From Scatophagus argus (Eukaryota > Chordata > Actinopteri > Scatophagidae), in the NCBI RefSeq assembly GCF_020382885.2, contig NC_058495.1, forward strand, positions 2,473,627 through 2,537,626: a stretch of DNA of 64,000 bases. Reading direction: 5' to 3'. The notes beneath the pieces were generated by a model. The model did no database searches. It had not been told where the DNA came from and was given only the letters and a program-made list of their open reading frames with translations. Positions within the stretch are counted from its first letter, which is position 1, and the number at the start of each line of letters is the position of its first letter. A program made the translations under genes and the position numbers. This document shows, piece by piece, positions 35,860 through 46,530 of this stretch.

Positions 35860-36357
35860 ACCGTATTTTCCAGACTACAGAAGGCACCTGAGTATAAGCC
35901 CAACCCACCAAATTAAAACAAATTGTAACATTGTCCACATTGTAACATGACATACGTTTTCAAGTCCGGGCCATCTGCTTTTATTACCTCTGAAAGCTTT
36001 TGTCGTCTTTTTGCATTGCGTCAGTTCTTCACGCTGCCGTCTCCAACGTCTCACCATTGATGCATTTACGCCAAGCTTACGTGCAGCAGCTCTATTTTCC
36101 TTCTTGGACAGCCAGTTCGATTGCTTTTAACTTAAAAGCTGCATCATATGCATTTTTTTTAGTGTTTTCCATGATGACGGTATGTGCATGACGCGCAGAA
36201 TGACTGTTGAAAGTTACGCTTAAAACTAGCGTCTTCCTCTTTGCATCAACGGGCCGTCAGCCCGTAAAAATCTATAGATTAGCCGCATCGTTGTTTAGGC
36301 CGCAGAGTTGAAGGCGTGGGAAAAAAGTAGCAGCTTATAGTCCAGAAAATACGATAC
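35860..36357 (-). mobile_element. Pogo/Tigger-like non-autonomous element with CENP-B-type HTH remnant
   Basis: Terminal inverted repeats start CCGTATTTTCCAGACTA (about 35862) and end TAGTCCAGAAAATACG (about 36353), flanked by TA. On the minus strand from about 36173 the frame reads MENTKKNAYDAAFKLKAIEL and then, after one frameshift, RAAARKLGVNASMVRRWRRQ and REELTQCKKTTKAFRGNKSR, a psq/CENP-B N-terminal DNA-binding helix-turn-helix. The DDE catalytic domain is absent, so the element was internally deleted. Confidence 0.75.
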
Positions 36358-36689
36358 AAAATTTTGTTCAAAAAATAAATGTGAATAATCAATTGTAAAC
36401 AGGTTGGGATGGCCATGGACAGGTGAGCAGTTACTGGTCTACAAGCTGTCTAGTGATAATATGATGAACTGGAAAAAAATCTGCTGTTCCCTGATTTAAT
36501 CTGCTCTTAAAACACTGGATATACTCTGTCAGCCAACCACCCTGAAGCTTTAATTGTCTCTTAAAGCTCCCAATGCTCGCCAAATATTAAACACAGCATG
36601 AGCTCCCTGAGGCACACTATGCCCTGAAGCACAGAGAACGCCAGAAACGAGCTGCAAGGCCACACACAGGACGCACAGGACGCAAATGT

Positions 36690-36962
36690 AAAGCTGTGAC
36701 ACACACACAGGACACACACACACACACACACACTCAAGGAGAGATCAAGACTTTACTGTCAAAGCAGCACAGCAGGTGTTGTCCAGGTGATTATCCTGAG
36801 AGTGAGGGCAGTGTGAAAGACAACAAATGTGTGTGTGTGTGTTGTGAGTATTGTTCTCAGTGTGTATGTGTGTTCTCATGGAAGGCCGCAGTTGAGTCAG
36901 ACACTTGGCCTCTGATTTCATCACATCGGTTATGAAAGAGACAGTAGAGTTGTGAGCACGCG

Positions 36963-37026
<64 letters not shown>

Positions 37027-37219
37027 GTTCTGCTTCTGTTTCTTCAATATTTCATCATGTGGCATGAAAATGCAGTAACCATAAGGAGATAACCTGCTGT
37101 GTGTGGTGTGTAACCAGGTCAGTCAAGCTCTTTACCTGTCCCTTGGAAACTGTCTGATCAGAGTAGAGCTGACTGCACACACACACACACACACGCACAC
37201 ACACACACACACACACACT
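36690..37219. repeat. CA microsatellite cluster
   Basis: CA tracts lie at about 36698-36733, a long one at 36966-37024 (about 29 units), and another at 37174-37218 with a CG interruption. Open frames in this region are repeat translations. Confidence 0.95.
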
Positions 37220-37454
37220 CACAGGAAATCTAGATAATGAGGATGTGACCTCATTTCCTGTGACCTCTAGCTTCCTGCAGGGATTAATCCACAAGTCATG
37301 TGTCCATGTGAAGACGTGTCTGTGTCTTTTGTCTGTCCGCACTCAGAGCAATGAAACAACATTCCAATGCAACAGAGCAGTGCAACAGTGCAATAACAGT
37401 ATAGACAATAAGACAAGACAATACAACACAATATGGACAATAGACAGTGCACAG

Positions 37455-38110
37455 CAGATGAGGAGCTCTAGTTGGATAATAGGGTTCCTTCAGCACTTTA
37501 AGATAGGATGGTGCTTGACCATTAATGGACTTGTATGTGAGGAGAAGAACTTTGTAAAGAAGCCAGTATAGGAGAAATATGATCTCTAATATTGTCATTG
37601 ACAATTGTCATTACGCATGCAGCAGAGTTCTGAATCAGCTGGAGAGTCCTTAGAGACTTACTGGGACACCCTGAGAATAGGAAGTTGCAGTAATCCAGTC
37701 TGGAAGCAACAAATGCATGGACATTTTTTTTTTTGCCATGTTTTGTAGGTGAAAGAGGGCAGTCTTTAAAATTTGTATTAGGTGTGAGTTAAATATTAAA
37801 CATATATAAACAGAAAGCAAAGGTTAGATATAGGTCTATAGTTGCCCCAAACCCCTGGATCAAGAGTAGGAGAGGTTTGATTACAGCTGCTCGGAGTACT
37901 TTTATTAGAGACAGATCGATCACATCTAGTAGGGAAGTGCTATGTCAAACGTCTTTGAGCACCTTAGTTGGGATGGGGTCTAAGAGGCATGTTGTTGCAT
38001 TAGATGAAGAGATCAATGAGTTTAGTTGGTGAAGGTCAATGGGAGAAAGACAGTCTAGGGAATTATCCAGTCCTGCACTTTCTAAAGCTGCGGTGTTTGA
38101 AGATAAAAAC
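37455..38110 (-). mobile_element. L2-like LINE fragment, minus orientation
   Basis: It shares with the 19-21 kb copy the words GGAGAAATATGATCTCT, CTTAGAGACTTACTGGGAC, GTTGCAGTAATCCAGTCTGGA and AGGCATGTTGTTG, in the same order. A large internal part is missing. Inactive. 38111-40079 has no supported gene. Confidence 0.8.
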
Positions 38111-40079
38111 TCAGTTGTCTAAGTCTCCCTCACAATTTGCTGCTGGTCAAAGTCACATAGATCATTAAAAGTCACTCAAATCCTTATGCTTTTCCATTTT
38201 TGCAACTTCAGTGACTTCAAGGATAATATTCACTTGCTGTCTGATATATCCCACCCACTGCCAGCTGCCATTGTAATGAGAAAACCCATGTTATTCACCT
38301 CACCTGTCAGTTTTCATAAGTCCAAAATGACGCCTGTTTTAATATAGAGAAATCTTCTAATTATGATCAGCTAACAGATACAAAGTTTGAATTTTTTAAT
38401 AAATCTGTAACTGTTCAGTCACAGATGTGAACTTACCTGTGGCTGATATAATAATAATAATGATAAGAGAATAATCTACACTGAGGCTCTGAAGAGTCAG
38501 AGGACAGATGAGTCAGGGAATAATTTTTTGGTCAGATGAGTTTAATTCATAAAAAGCTGAAACGTGTCTGAATGTGTCAGATAAGCGAATGCAGCAGGTA
38601 AATGTCAGCTGAGCCTCTGACTGCAGACTGAAGCCAGATTAGGGTCATAGGTCAGAAGGTGACTGCAGTTCTACAGGTCAACTGTCCGTTTAAACGAGTT
38701 CACCATCAAGACTTACTGTCAGAGGAAAACCTCATGTCTACTGTGCTATAATGTTATGTACTGGTTAATATTGCTAATGTACGATGATCATATTGATTCA
38801 CCATTATTAATCAAGTACACATTTGATTAGTTAATCACAACGATAGCAAATGATGGCTTTCATGAAAAAGCCAAACTTCAGTCACTTCGTATCAATGTAT
38901 AAATGAGAGACAGATCTGTAGAAACCAAGAATTCTGTCATTCTAATTGTCATTATCATAGCAAAACAGTGTGTATTAATCAAATACCCACTGATTATTGT
39001 TAATAACTCCTTGCTTTAGTGGTAAAGATTTGACATAATGTAAAGTTTTCAGTTTTCAGTTTTCAGCTACGGGGAGAAAATTATACTTTGATCTCCTCTT
39101 ATGATTACTTTAAGTAAATAAACTTTGTTTCATCTTATCATTTAATTTTCAAGTGATTTGTTTTCTTAATTTCTCTTTCATTATCTGTTGCCGTGTTTTG
39201 GGTTCGTACATTGTGAGCCCACTTCGGTAAAGTCAGAAAAGCAGCTCTGAACAGCAGAGATTCTAAATTGTCCCATTCAAGCTGTATTCACAGGGATTCT
39301 GGGTAACAAATAGGCAAGTCAAGGCGATGCTACTGCATTACGCTGTATCAAATACACTAAAGTTTGAGATTTTGGATTTTAAATCCTAATCAATGTGCCA
39401 CAGATAAAACAGGAGCTGTTGTTAATAATAATAACAAAAGCTCAGACACTTTTCAGCGAGTTGTCTCTGCTTAACACAACTTACTATTCAGGCAGTATTA
39501 TTAGTAAAAAGTCTGTTGTCTTTTAGGAATATCTGGTAATCACAACAAAGAGGCTTTATCCAAAATGTCACCAAATACTCTGCTAGAGAATACAAGACAG
39601 AGCTTTCTGTAAATATGTACGCTATCATGAGTGGTGTAAACTAAGTACACTTAATTCCAGTCGAGTGCAGTAAGTAGTTTGGCTTGAACAATACATGAAG
39701 ATCTTTATTTTCTGCTACTTCTTCTTCCACTATAATAAAAATAATACATGACTGAATCATGTATTATTATCAGTTAAGATAAAACACTGTTGATCCTGCA
39801 GGAAGAAACTCACAAGCTCACCAGCAAGACATAAAGTAGGCTAATTAAAATCAACTGCAGCTGCAACATTACAGTAACGTACATAATGATTAGAGTCCAA
39901 TGATGCTGTTTTGAAATACCCTTACTTCATACTTTTGGTACTTTTAATGTTTTGTTGTTAATACTTTTTAAACGCGTGGACTGTACGTGTAGGAGTGATG
40001 TTTGCACTCTGTGGTATTGCTATTTTTGCTTGATCAGTAGAGACACAAATCGAAACTGTCTGCATTCTGACGAATGATC

Positions 40080-40140
40080 AGCTCAGGATTGCAACATCGT
40101 GGCTCCGCCCCCTGCTGCATGACGACACCGCGGGAGGAAA
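40080..40140 (+). promoter_or_regulatory. trib3: Probable trib3 promoter (GC box, CpG-rich)
   Basis: A local CpG-rich patch has GGCTCCGCCCCCTG (GC box) and TGACGACACCGCGGG just before the proposed untranslated exon. No TATA box is seen. The transcription start is inferred, probably near 40140. Confidence 0.45.
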
Positions 40141-40703
40141 CAACGTAGCCAAACAGACCCGAAGTCAGTTCGAGCCCTCAGTCCGGCTGAAAGTTCTGGA
40201 GAGGAGCACCGTCAGAGCAGACCAGAGCCCGGATCTACAACCACACCGACACAGGGAGATTATCGTGCTTCAGTAAACTTGGGACAGGAAAACAGAAGGA
40301 CTCAGTCTCGGCTTTGTTCGCTTCAGTTCCGGCTACACGAGAAACGAAAAAAAACAAAAAACAACTTAATTTTTAGGTTTTCAAATTTCATTTTTAAATT
40401 AGCAGACTGGTTCCGTTTGTTGAGCTGATTCTCACGTTCGTTTTAATTTCTACAACTAAGAAGAAGCCCAAAAACAGCTGATTGACGACAGGTTGCGCAA
40501 CCGACTCGACAATAATAAGGACACAAAGACGTCATCACCGGCGCCACTTCTCCCAGTATCAGACCTACTGCTTCCAGTCGGAGCTCACATTTCAGCAGAA
40601 AGCCCCAACAACTTCTGCTCCACAGGCGGACAGACAGACAGACAGACACCGACACTGTTGGATCTACTGGCTTCCTGCTGACCCGCAGTCTTAACGAGAC
40701 AAG
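40140..40703 (+). other. trib3: trib3 untranslated exon 1
   Basis: The exon ends in a strong donor AAG|GTAAGTAAC at 40703/40704. Across more than 560 bases there is no ATG (the last one upstream is at about 40117), which is unusual for a random sequence and suits a leader without upstream ORFs. It carries GACGTCATCA (a CRE/ATF-like word, 40528-40537) and a GACA microsatellite at about 40628-40648. The 5' boundary is a guess. Confidence 0.5.
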
Positions 40704-41732
40704 GTAAGTAACTGACCTGAGAGCAGTAGTGCAACAAGTATTCATCAGCAGATCATAAAAATATTCAATTACAAAAGTATTATAGAAGTATTTACAGCCA
40801 AATGCTTAAAAGTACTCAAGTAGAATGGTGTGTTGTGTTAATGCCCATAATAATCTACTTCCACCGACACATTGATGTGTAAACAGCGTTATTATGTTGT
40901 CGAGGTGGAGCTCATTCAGCTGTTGACTGTATGCAAAGAGGCAGGTGTCAGCAGTTTCACCTGTGCTGTAGAAGTGATCACATGTGTTTACTTCATCAGG
41001 TGTTTTAACTGAAGGATTAGAAGCAAACAATAAGAGAACAAAATGTGATCTTGGCGTGTGAACTTCCCTGAGCCGTGTGACTGTTGGACATGTTAGTGTT
41101 AGCTTGGGGACATTCCTTTCTACAGTGTGCCAAATAAACAGGATCAGGGAAAATACAGCAAACTTTAAAATATTCTAATGCAAATTAAGTTCAAACATGA
41201 TGCCAAAAACAGAGTTGTTCCAGTTGTTCCATCTGAGTGTTTGCTGGTTTTCTTTGTCTTCTAGATGAACTGTGTGAACATGATATTTCAAGATGCTTAT
41301 TGTTCAATAATCAATTGAATAGATGAGAACTGTTAGTTGCAGATGTTTTAAGTTTTAAGATGAGTTTGTCAAGATTTCTGAGAGCTGATTTTAAGATGAA
41401 GAAACTTTTCGGGCCAGCCGCTGTATAAGTCATACCCAGTCAGTAGAATGTAGTTTGTTTTGTTGTTGTTGTTGTTGTTTGTTAGCAATCCGATCTCTTT
41501 GAAACTTCAGCTGAAAATATAGAGATGAGATATCATTCACAGAGAGCTGAACAGGCGAGATGTACGCATTCACTTTCTGTGTGTGTGTGTCAGGGGATGA
41601 CGTTGCCGTGGTGATGCTGTGACTCAGGGTGTTTCACCAGAGTGAAAGCAGAATTTGCCAACAGCAGGTTTCCATACTATGTCACCACGCAGACCACAGG
41701 CTCAGAAAAACTTTATGAGCACACACGCTCCC

Positions 41733-41766
<34 letters not shown>

Positions 41767-41817
41767 GTAGGTATTGACTGTATTTAAAGCCTGTTTAAAC
41801 TATAAACTGTTGTGCTC

Positions 41818-41871
41818 TGATGCAACAATCTGAAAGATGAAGCGTCTGTCAGCTTACAGGAAGTTGCATCA
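41818..41871 (+). promoter_or_regulatory. trib3: Inverted pair of C/EBP-ATF composite motifs in trib3 intron 1
   Basis: TGATGCAAC at 41818-41826 and its exact reverse complement GTTGCATCA at 41863-41871 match the CARE/AARE consensus bound by ATF4 with C/EBP or CHOP. Mammalian TRIB3 is an ATF4/CHOP target through such elements. Here they lie about 1.1 kb into intron 1. The same nonamer also occurs by chance elsewhere in the window. Confidence 0.5.
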
Positions 41872-42823
41872 TGAAGCCTATAGACGTTAACAGTGTAATG
41901 TGTGAGCGGCGGAGACACAGAACAAGGCGAGATGTGATACTAATATAACTCTTCCTACTGTATGTGAACGCAGTTTAGCGCGGGCTCAGCTCTGGTGTGA
42001 CCAGCGGAGAGTGCTGCAGTGCAGAAATGAAACCAAGGGTGGAACTCAGAACAAAACTAACTATATCCACAACTTTTCAATGTAGCAATGATCCTACACA
42101 AAATTATCCCCTGCAGTTCTGTTGAGCTTTATAGTAATTTTCAGCTTATTATATGGCTGCCGGGTTCTGTACTAAAATTGGTCCATTTTTAGGCCATACT
42201 GGGAGTTGTTTTTAGTGAAAAAGCTCTAAAGCTCTAAAAACTGCTTATCGACAAACAGCAGACAGACACAGTTAGAAACGGAGCTAAAACAGACTAAATA
42301 ACTGCTCAATAACTGGTGGATGTGTGGAAGGTGCAGCTGTTTGCTAACAAGGTTGTCTTGTCTTGTGTTCACGAGTTGTGTTAACTCAGCATCTAATTCA
42401 TCGATTAGTACAACAGTTTCTGGACACATTTATGATTATGAATTCATTCGACTCCAGCATCTGGTCAAATTTTTTTTATCAATTCACAACTTCAGTTTAA
42501 GTTTGTATACCTGCAAACCTGATTCCTGTCTGCCTCAGCTGTACTTTGTGTTTAGTGCTAATAAGCAAATGATGGGATACTGTTATTTCATAACACTAAA
42601 TTAAGATATATTAGAGGTATTTAGCACAAAGGACTGACAAGCTGAAACCCTGGCTATCAGTGACTGTGTGAACTTATGTTAATGCCTTGGGTCTTGCTGA
42701 GTTTGTCAGACATTTGAGGATTACTTCATTGCAGCTGTCATTTCTACAGTCTTTTCACTGTAGCAGTAAAGCTCTAAGTATCAACCTGATGATGTCTCCT
42801 CCATCTGTCTCCTCCAATCACAG

Positions 42824-44237
42824 ATGACCATGGGTGTAACTTCAGCCAAGTCTCAGGTGTGTCTAAAGAGGCTGCTGGATGAACCCCAAGACACTTTGCC
42901 CAAACATAAAGTAGCCCGTCTGAGTCTGAACCCTCCTGCTACTGGCCTATCACCCTGTCTCAGGCCCAGAAGCTCCGCCCCCAAGTCCAACCAGAGCCAC
43001 ACCCCATCCAGAGTTGGACCATACCTTCTGTCTGAACGATGTGAGGGGGAGGAGACTTACAGGGCAGAGCACGCACTCACAAAACAGCAATACACCTGCC
43101 AGGTAGAACTGCCGATATTACTGATACTGCAAGAAATACTAGTAATACTATGACACTGCAGAGGTAGTGCTAAATATTATGTATAAATACCACAGATACT
43201 GCTGAAAATACTGAAAATATTGCAAAAATACTCATACTACTTGAAATGCTGATATTCCTAATGTTAAAAAATACTGTTGTTGAAAATGCTACTTATACTT
43301 AACCATATTAACCTAACCATCCTTCCTGGTTGCCATGGTTACAGGTACTTCCTCTGCGTGGTTACCAGGAGCGTTTGGCTGCCTACACTCGGATTGATCA
43401 TCATGACAACATCTGTGGCCTGCTGGATGTGGTGATTGGCCAGGACAGCGTGTATGTCTTCTTGCCTGGTCACCATGGCGACATGCATGCATACGTGCGA
43501 AGCAGGAAGCGTCTGGGTGAGGAGGAGGCGGGTCATCTGTTTGCTCAGATGCTGAGCGCTGTGACACACTGTCACCAGCACGGCATTGTCCTGAGAGACC
43601 TGAAGCTCCGCAGGTTTGTCTTCACTGACAAAGACAGGTGAGACTGACAGGTACTTCTTACCACTACTATTACCCACTATTTCCTGTACTGTCACTACTG
43701 ATGCATTAAGTAGATTTAAAACGTGTGTGGTTTTCTTTCCGCAGGACGCGTCTTGCTCTGCTTGGCCTCAACGACTGCGTCCTCCTGAATGGTAACCACG
43801 GAGACGACTCTCTGACGGACAGACATGGCTGTCCCGCCTATGTCAGCCCCGAGCTGCTAACCAATGGGAAAGGCTCTTACTCAGGTCGTGCTGCAGACAT
43901 ATGGAGCCTGGGTGTGTCTCTGTACACCATGCTGATTGGAAGATATCCGTTTCAGGACACACAGCCTGCTGCGCTATTCACCAAGATTCGCCGCGGGGCC
44001 TTCAGCCTCCCTGACTGGCTGTCACCACAAGCCAAGTGTCTGATTGGCTGCATGCTGAGGAAGTCGCCTGCAGAAAGGCTGGAGGCGTCAGAGCTGCTGA
44101 TGCACCCTTGGCTGACCAATCCCTGCACGCCTCATGACAACATGCCCAAGACACATCACAGCTCACAAAAATCACTACAGAATACACAAGAGAACGATGA
44201 CCAGGTGGTGCCAACGTGGACAGAAAAACAACACTAA
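42824..44237 (+). CDS. trib3: Tribbles pseudokinase 3, 354 aa
   Basis: Stress-induced scaffold that binds AKT, MEK and C/EBP-type clients and recruits the COP1 ubiquitin ligase. Coding exons are 42824-43102, 43345-43637 and 43745-44237, with phases 0 and 2 agreeing. The protein has an N-terminal region with KRLLDEP and PKHKVARLSL, then a pseudokinase domain (about 67-315). That domain has GDMHAYVRSRKRL (138-150), the Tribbles-type catalytic loop LRDLK (176-180) in place of HRDLK, LNDCVLL where DFG is expected, HGCPAYVSPELL, DIWSLGVSLYTML and LLMHPW (308-313, MEK-binding-like). The tail ends DQVVP (343-347), the COP1-binding motif. Family length is about 358. Two features argue for trib3 over trib1/trib2: its HCHQHGIVLRDLKLRRFVFTD loop and its overall N-terminus. 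Odd: the residue aligning with the beta-3 lysine is Gln93. Confidence 0.93.
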
Positions 44238-44249
44238 AACACATGTGTG

Positions 44250-44460
44250 TACTTCTACTTGTGAGGACATAATGCATCCCTCCTAGCCTTAATCTTAACA
44301 GTAACAATGTATTAATCCCAACCCTTCCATTGAACTGTACCTGATTCCGATGTTCAGACACCAAATCTGAACCCTCAAACAGCCTTTGAGAGCTGAGGGA
44401 CAGAAAGATCTCCCCAATTGGTCCTCACAAAGATAGACATACAACGGCACAGAACACTAC
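44250..44460. repeat. Dispersed repeat with GTCCTCACAA motif in trib3 3' UTR
   Basis: CTTGTGAGGACATAATGCAT at the left and TTGGTCCTCACAAAGATAGAC at the right bracket a Pro/Thr-codon-like CCCAACCCTTCC body. It is related to 29150-29470. It begins only about 20 bases after the trib3 stop, so it is probably transcribed in the 3' UTR. Confidence 0.55.
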
Positions 44461-45523
44461 AGAGATAGTCTGATCCTGGATTACTTGACCCGACACTCAG
44501 GTGCCTTCCGCCTGCTGTAGTTGTGACTACAGACCACGTCTCTTCAGAAAGGGACGTAGACTGTGACCTCACCTTGAGGCCTGAACCTGCTTGTTGTCTT
44601 CCACAAATTATCACTGATTTACCAGTTCCATCAGTACCTAAGACAAACCAGAACAAAAGGTGTGTTCACGTGCTATTCAGCAACTTATAAAGTGGAAAAT
44701 TTCCCAGTTTCCTTTCTTTCCCTTGTTCAACTAAGCACTCATTATTGACACCTTGCAGGAGCGACTTCATGGGTCCTCTTCTACATGTAGTTACATGATC
44801 ATTTCTGATTTAAAAAGTTGATGAAGACCGCCCAAACACACCACTAGTTTTGGACTTGGGTGCCTAAATGGGGCACAGTTTATTTTTCTCACTGTTTACA
44901 CTTATCTGGTTGTTCCCTATAATTACAAGGTGGGGAACGGTCAGAGTTGTTGGTGTTGAAAGGTCACTAGCAACAGAAATCGTTAAGGAAAACAGAAGTA
45001 ATTGTAAGAAATGACATAACCTCAGTGCAACAGAGCCAACAATGCCAAACCGTTTAAATTCAGCTTCCGGCTCACTTTAAAATATTCAAGTGTCCCATCC
45101 TTTTGTGATGATCACCGTTTGACACAGCTGCCTTGACAGTCAAAATATTTTGCATGCCTGTTTTTTCAGATTATCAAAACTTCCTTATTTCTCCTAAATT
45201 TGATTTTTGTGCTGCTCATAAAAACGGTTATCCTAAATAATTTACTTTTCTGCCAACACAAAATCTAATTAATAATGTCAGCAGCTTGTTCTGGGACACC
45301 TTTGGATCAGCCAAAAATCACAGTGGAGTAAGTTAGTTATGTTCAGGAAACGATTTCTGATGTGGGTATAATTAAATCTCAGGATAAAGGATCTAATATA
45401 AGCTTTATGTGCTTAATCAATAAGACTGATGTTGACCGATCACAGCCCAACAGACCTGTAGCCAGCCAATAGGATGCCTTCTTCTGAAAGAGTCATTCAT
45501 ACCTCAGTTACAGCTGGAGATTA

Positions 45524-45529
45524 AATAAA
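45524..45529 (+). terminator. trib3: Possible trib3 polyadenylation signal
   Basis: AATAAA on the plus strand lies about 1.29 kb past the stop. I found no better candidate closer to the stop. The region between is otherwise unique-looking without an open gene. Confidence 0.35.
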
Positions 45530-45639
45530 TATATTTCACAAACTGCTCTGGTCCTGGTCTGTTTTTTGTATGGTTGTTTCATTTAGGAAACATTTAACGT
45601 TGTTCTGAACCTCCGTTATCAACAGTCAGTATAAAAGGT

Positions 45640-45760
45640 GCTTTACAGAGACTCAGAGCCTGAACCCCCGAGCAAGCAGACAGTGGCAAGGAAAAACTCC
45701 CTTTTAACAGGAAGAAACCTTGAGCAGGACCCGGCTCACAAGGGAGAACCATCCTGCTGA
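45640..45760 (-). mobile_element. Dispersed fish repeat fragment
   Basis: GGCAAGGAAAAACTCCCTTTTAA, GGAAGAAACCTTGAGCAGGAC and CCGGCTCACAAGGGAGAACC are words of the same broad family as 16138-16330. It lies between the convergent trib3 and atrip 3' ends. No gene is seen from 45761 to 46300. Confidence 0.65.
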
Positions 45761-46305
45761 TAGTAGACATTGGGTTTGTCAGAGGGCCGGATGAAGTCCA
45801 ACATGTAGATCTGGATGGAGAGAGACCTGCAGAAAGATACAGAGAGAGAAAGAAAGGGAGGGAGAGACACAAAACTACGAGGAGAACTGGACACACAGTT
45901 AGTGACATAAAGTAATGAATTATATGTTGATCTGATGAGGGGAGAGGAAGAAGAGGAGGTGGGGGAGTAATAATAATCAGAGGTATCATTGGATATAAAA
46001 ATGCATAACTAAATATGCACTTAAGTGATGCATAAAAATAGAGAACTCATCATTAAATGTGCCAGTTAGCAATTATTTTATCTCATTGAGTTTAACAAAT
46101 TATGAATACTGCAGTCTATGTTATATATAGACTGATATTATATTAGATATTTTTTTAAGACTTTCAAATTGAGCCACTGCTGCCCGCCAGTGACTCTCTT
46201 CACATTTATGTTCATTCTTTTCTTAATTTCCTTTTTCTTACACAGTAATCAAGCAAGAATGAAAGAAACAACAGAGCAAATGACAGACAACAGCAGCTTT
46301 CCGCG

Positions 46306-46325
46306 TTCATGTTTTATTTATTTAT
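46306..46325 (-). terminator. atrip: atrip polyadenylation signal cluster
   Basis: Overlapping AATAAA words on the minus strand (plus strand TTTATTTATTTATTT) lie about 205-225 bases past the atrip stop. Confidence 0.6.
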
Positions 46326-46530
46326 TTTTTTTAAACCATTCACACAGCAGAATAAATTCTGTGACTCTGTCCGTCACTTCAGTCAGTCTCCTTCATCCAC
46401 TTCCTCACAGTAAAGTTTGACAAGATACAAAGTCTCTGTATTGTCCTCGTCCCAGTCTGAAATATTCATTCAATAGCCATTAAAATGTCCCTCAGGCATG
46501 CTCATTGGTGGAGTCAGTGGGAACAGCCAA

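Noticed and set aside
36745..37065. Frames rich in VCVCVC or HTHTHT
   Set aside because: Translations of CA/GT microsatellites; the same applies near 11203-11493, 17188-17397, 28282-28739 and 62634-63141.
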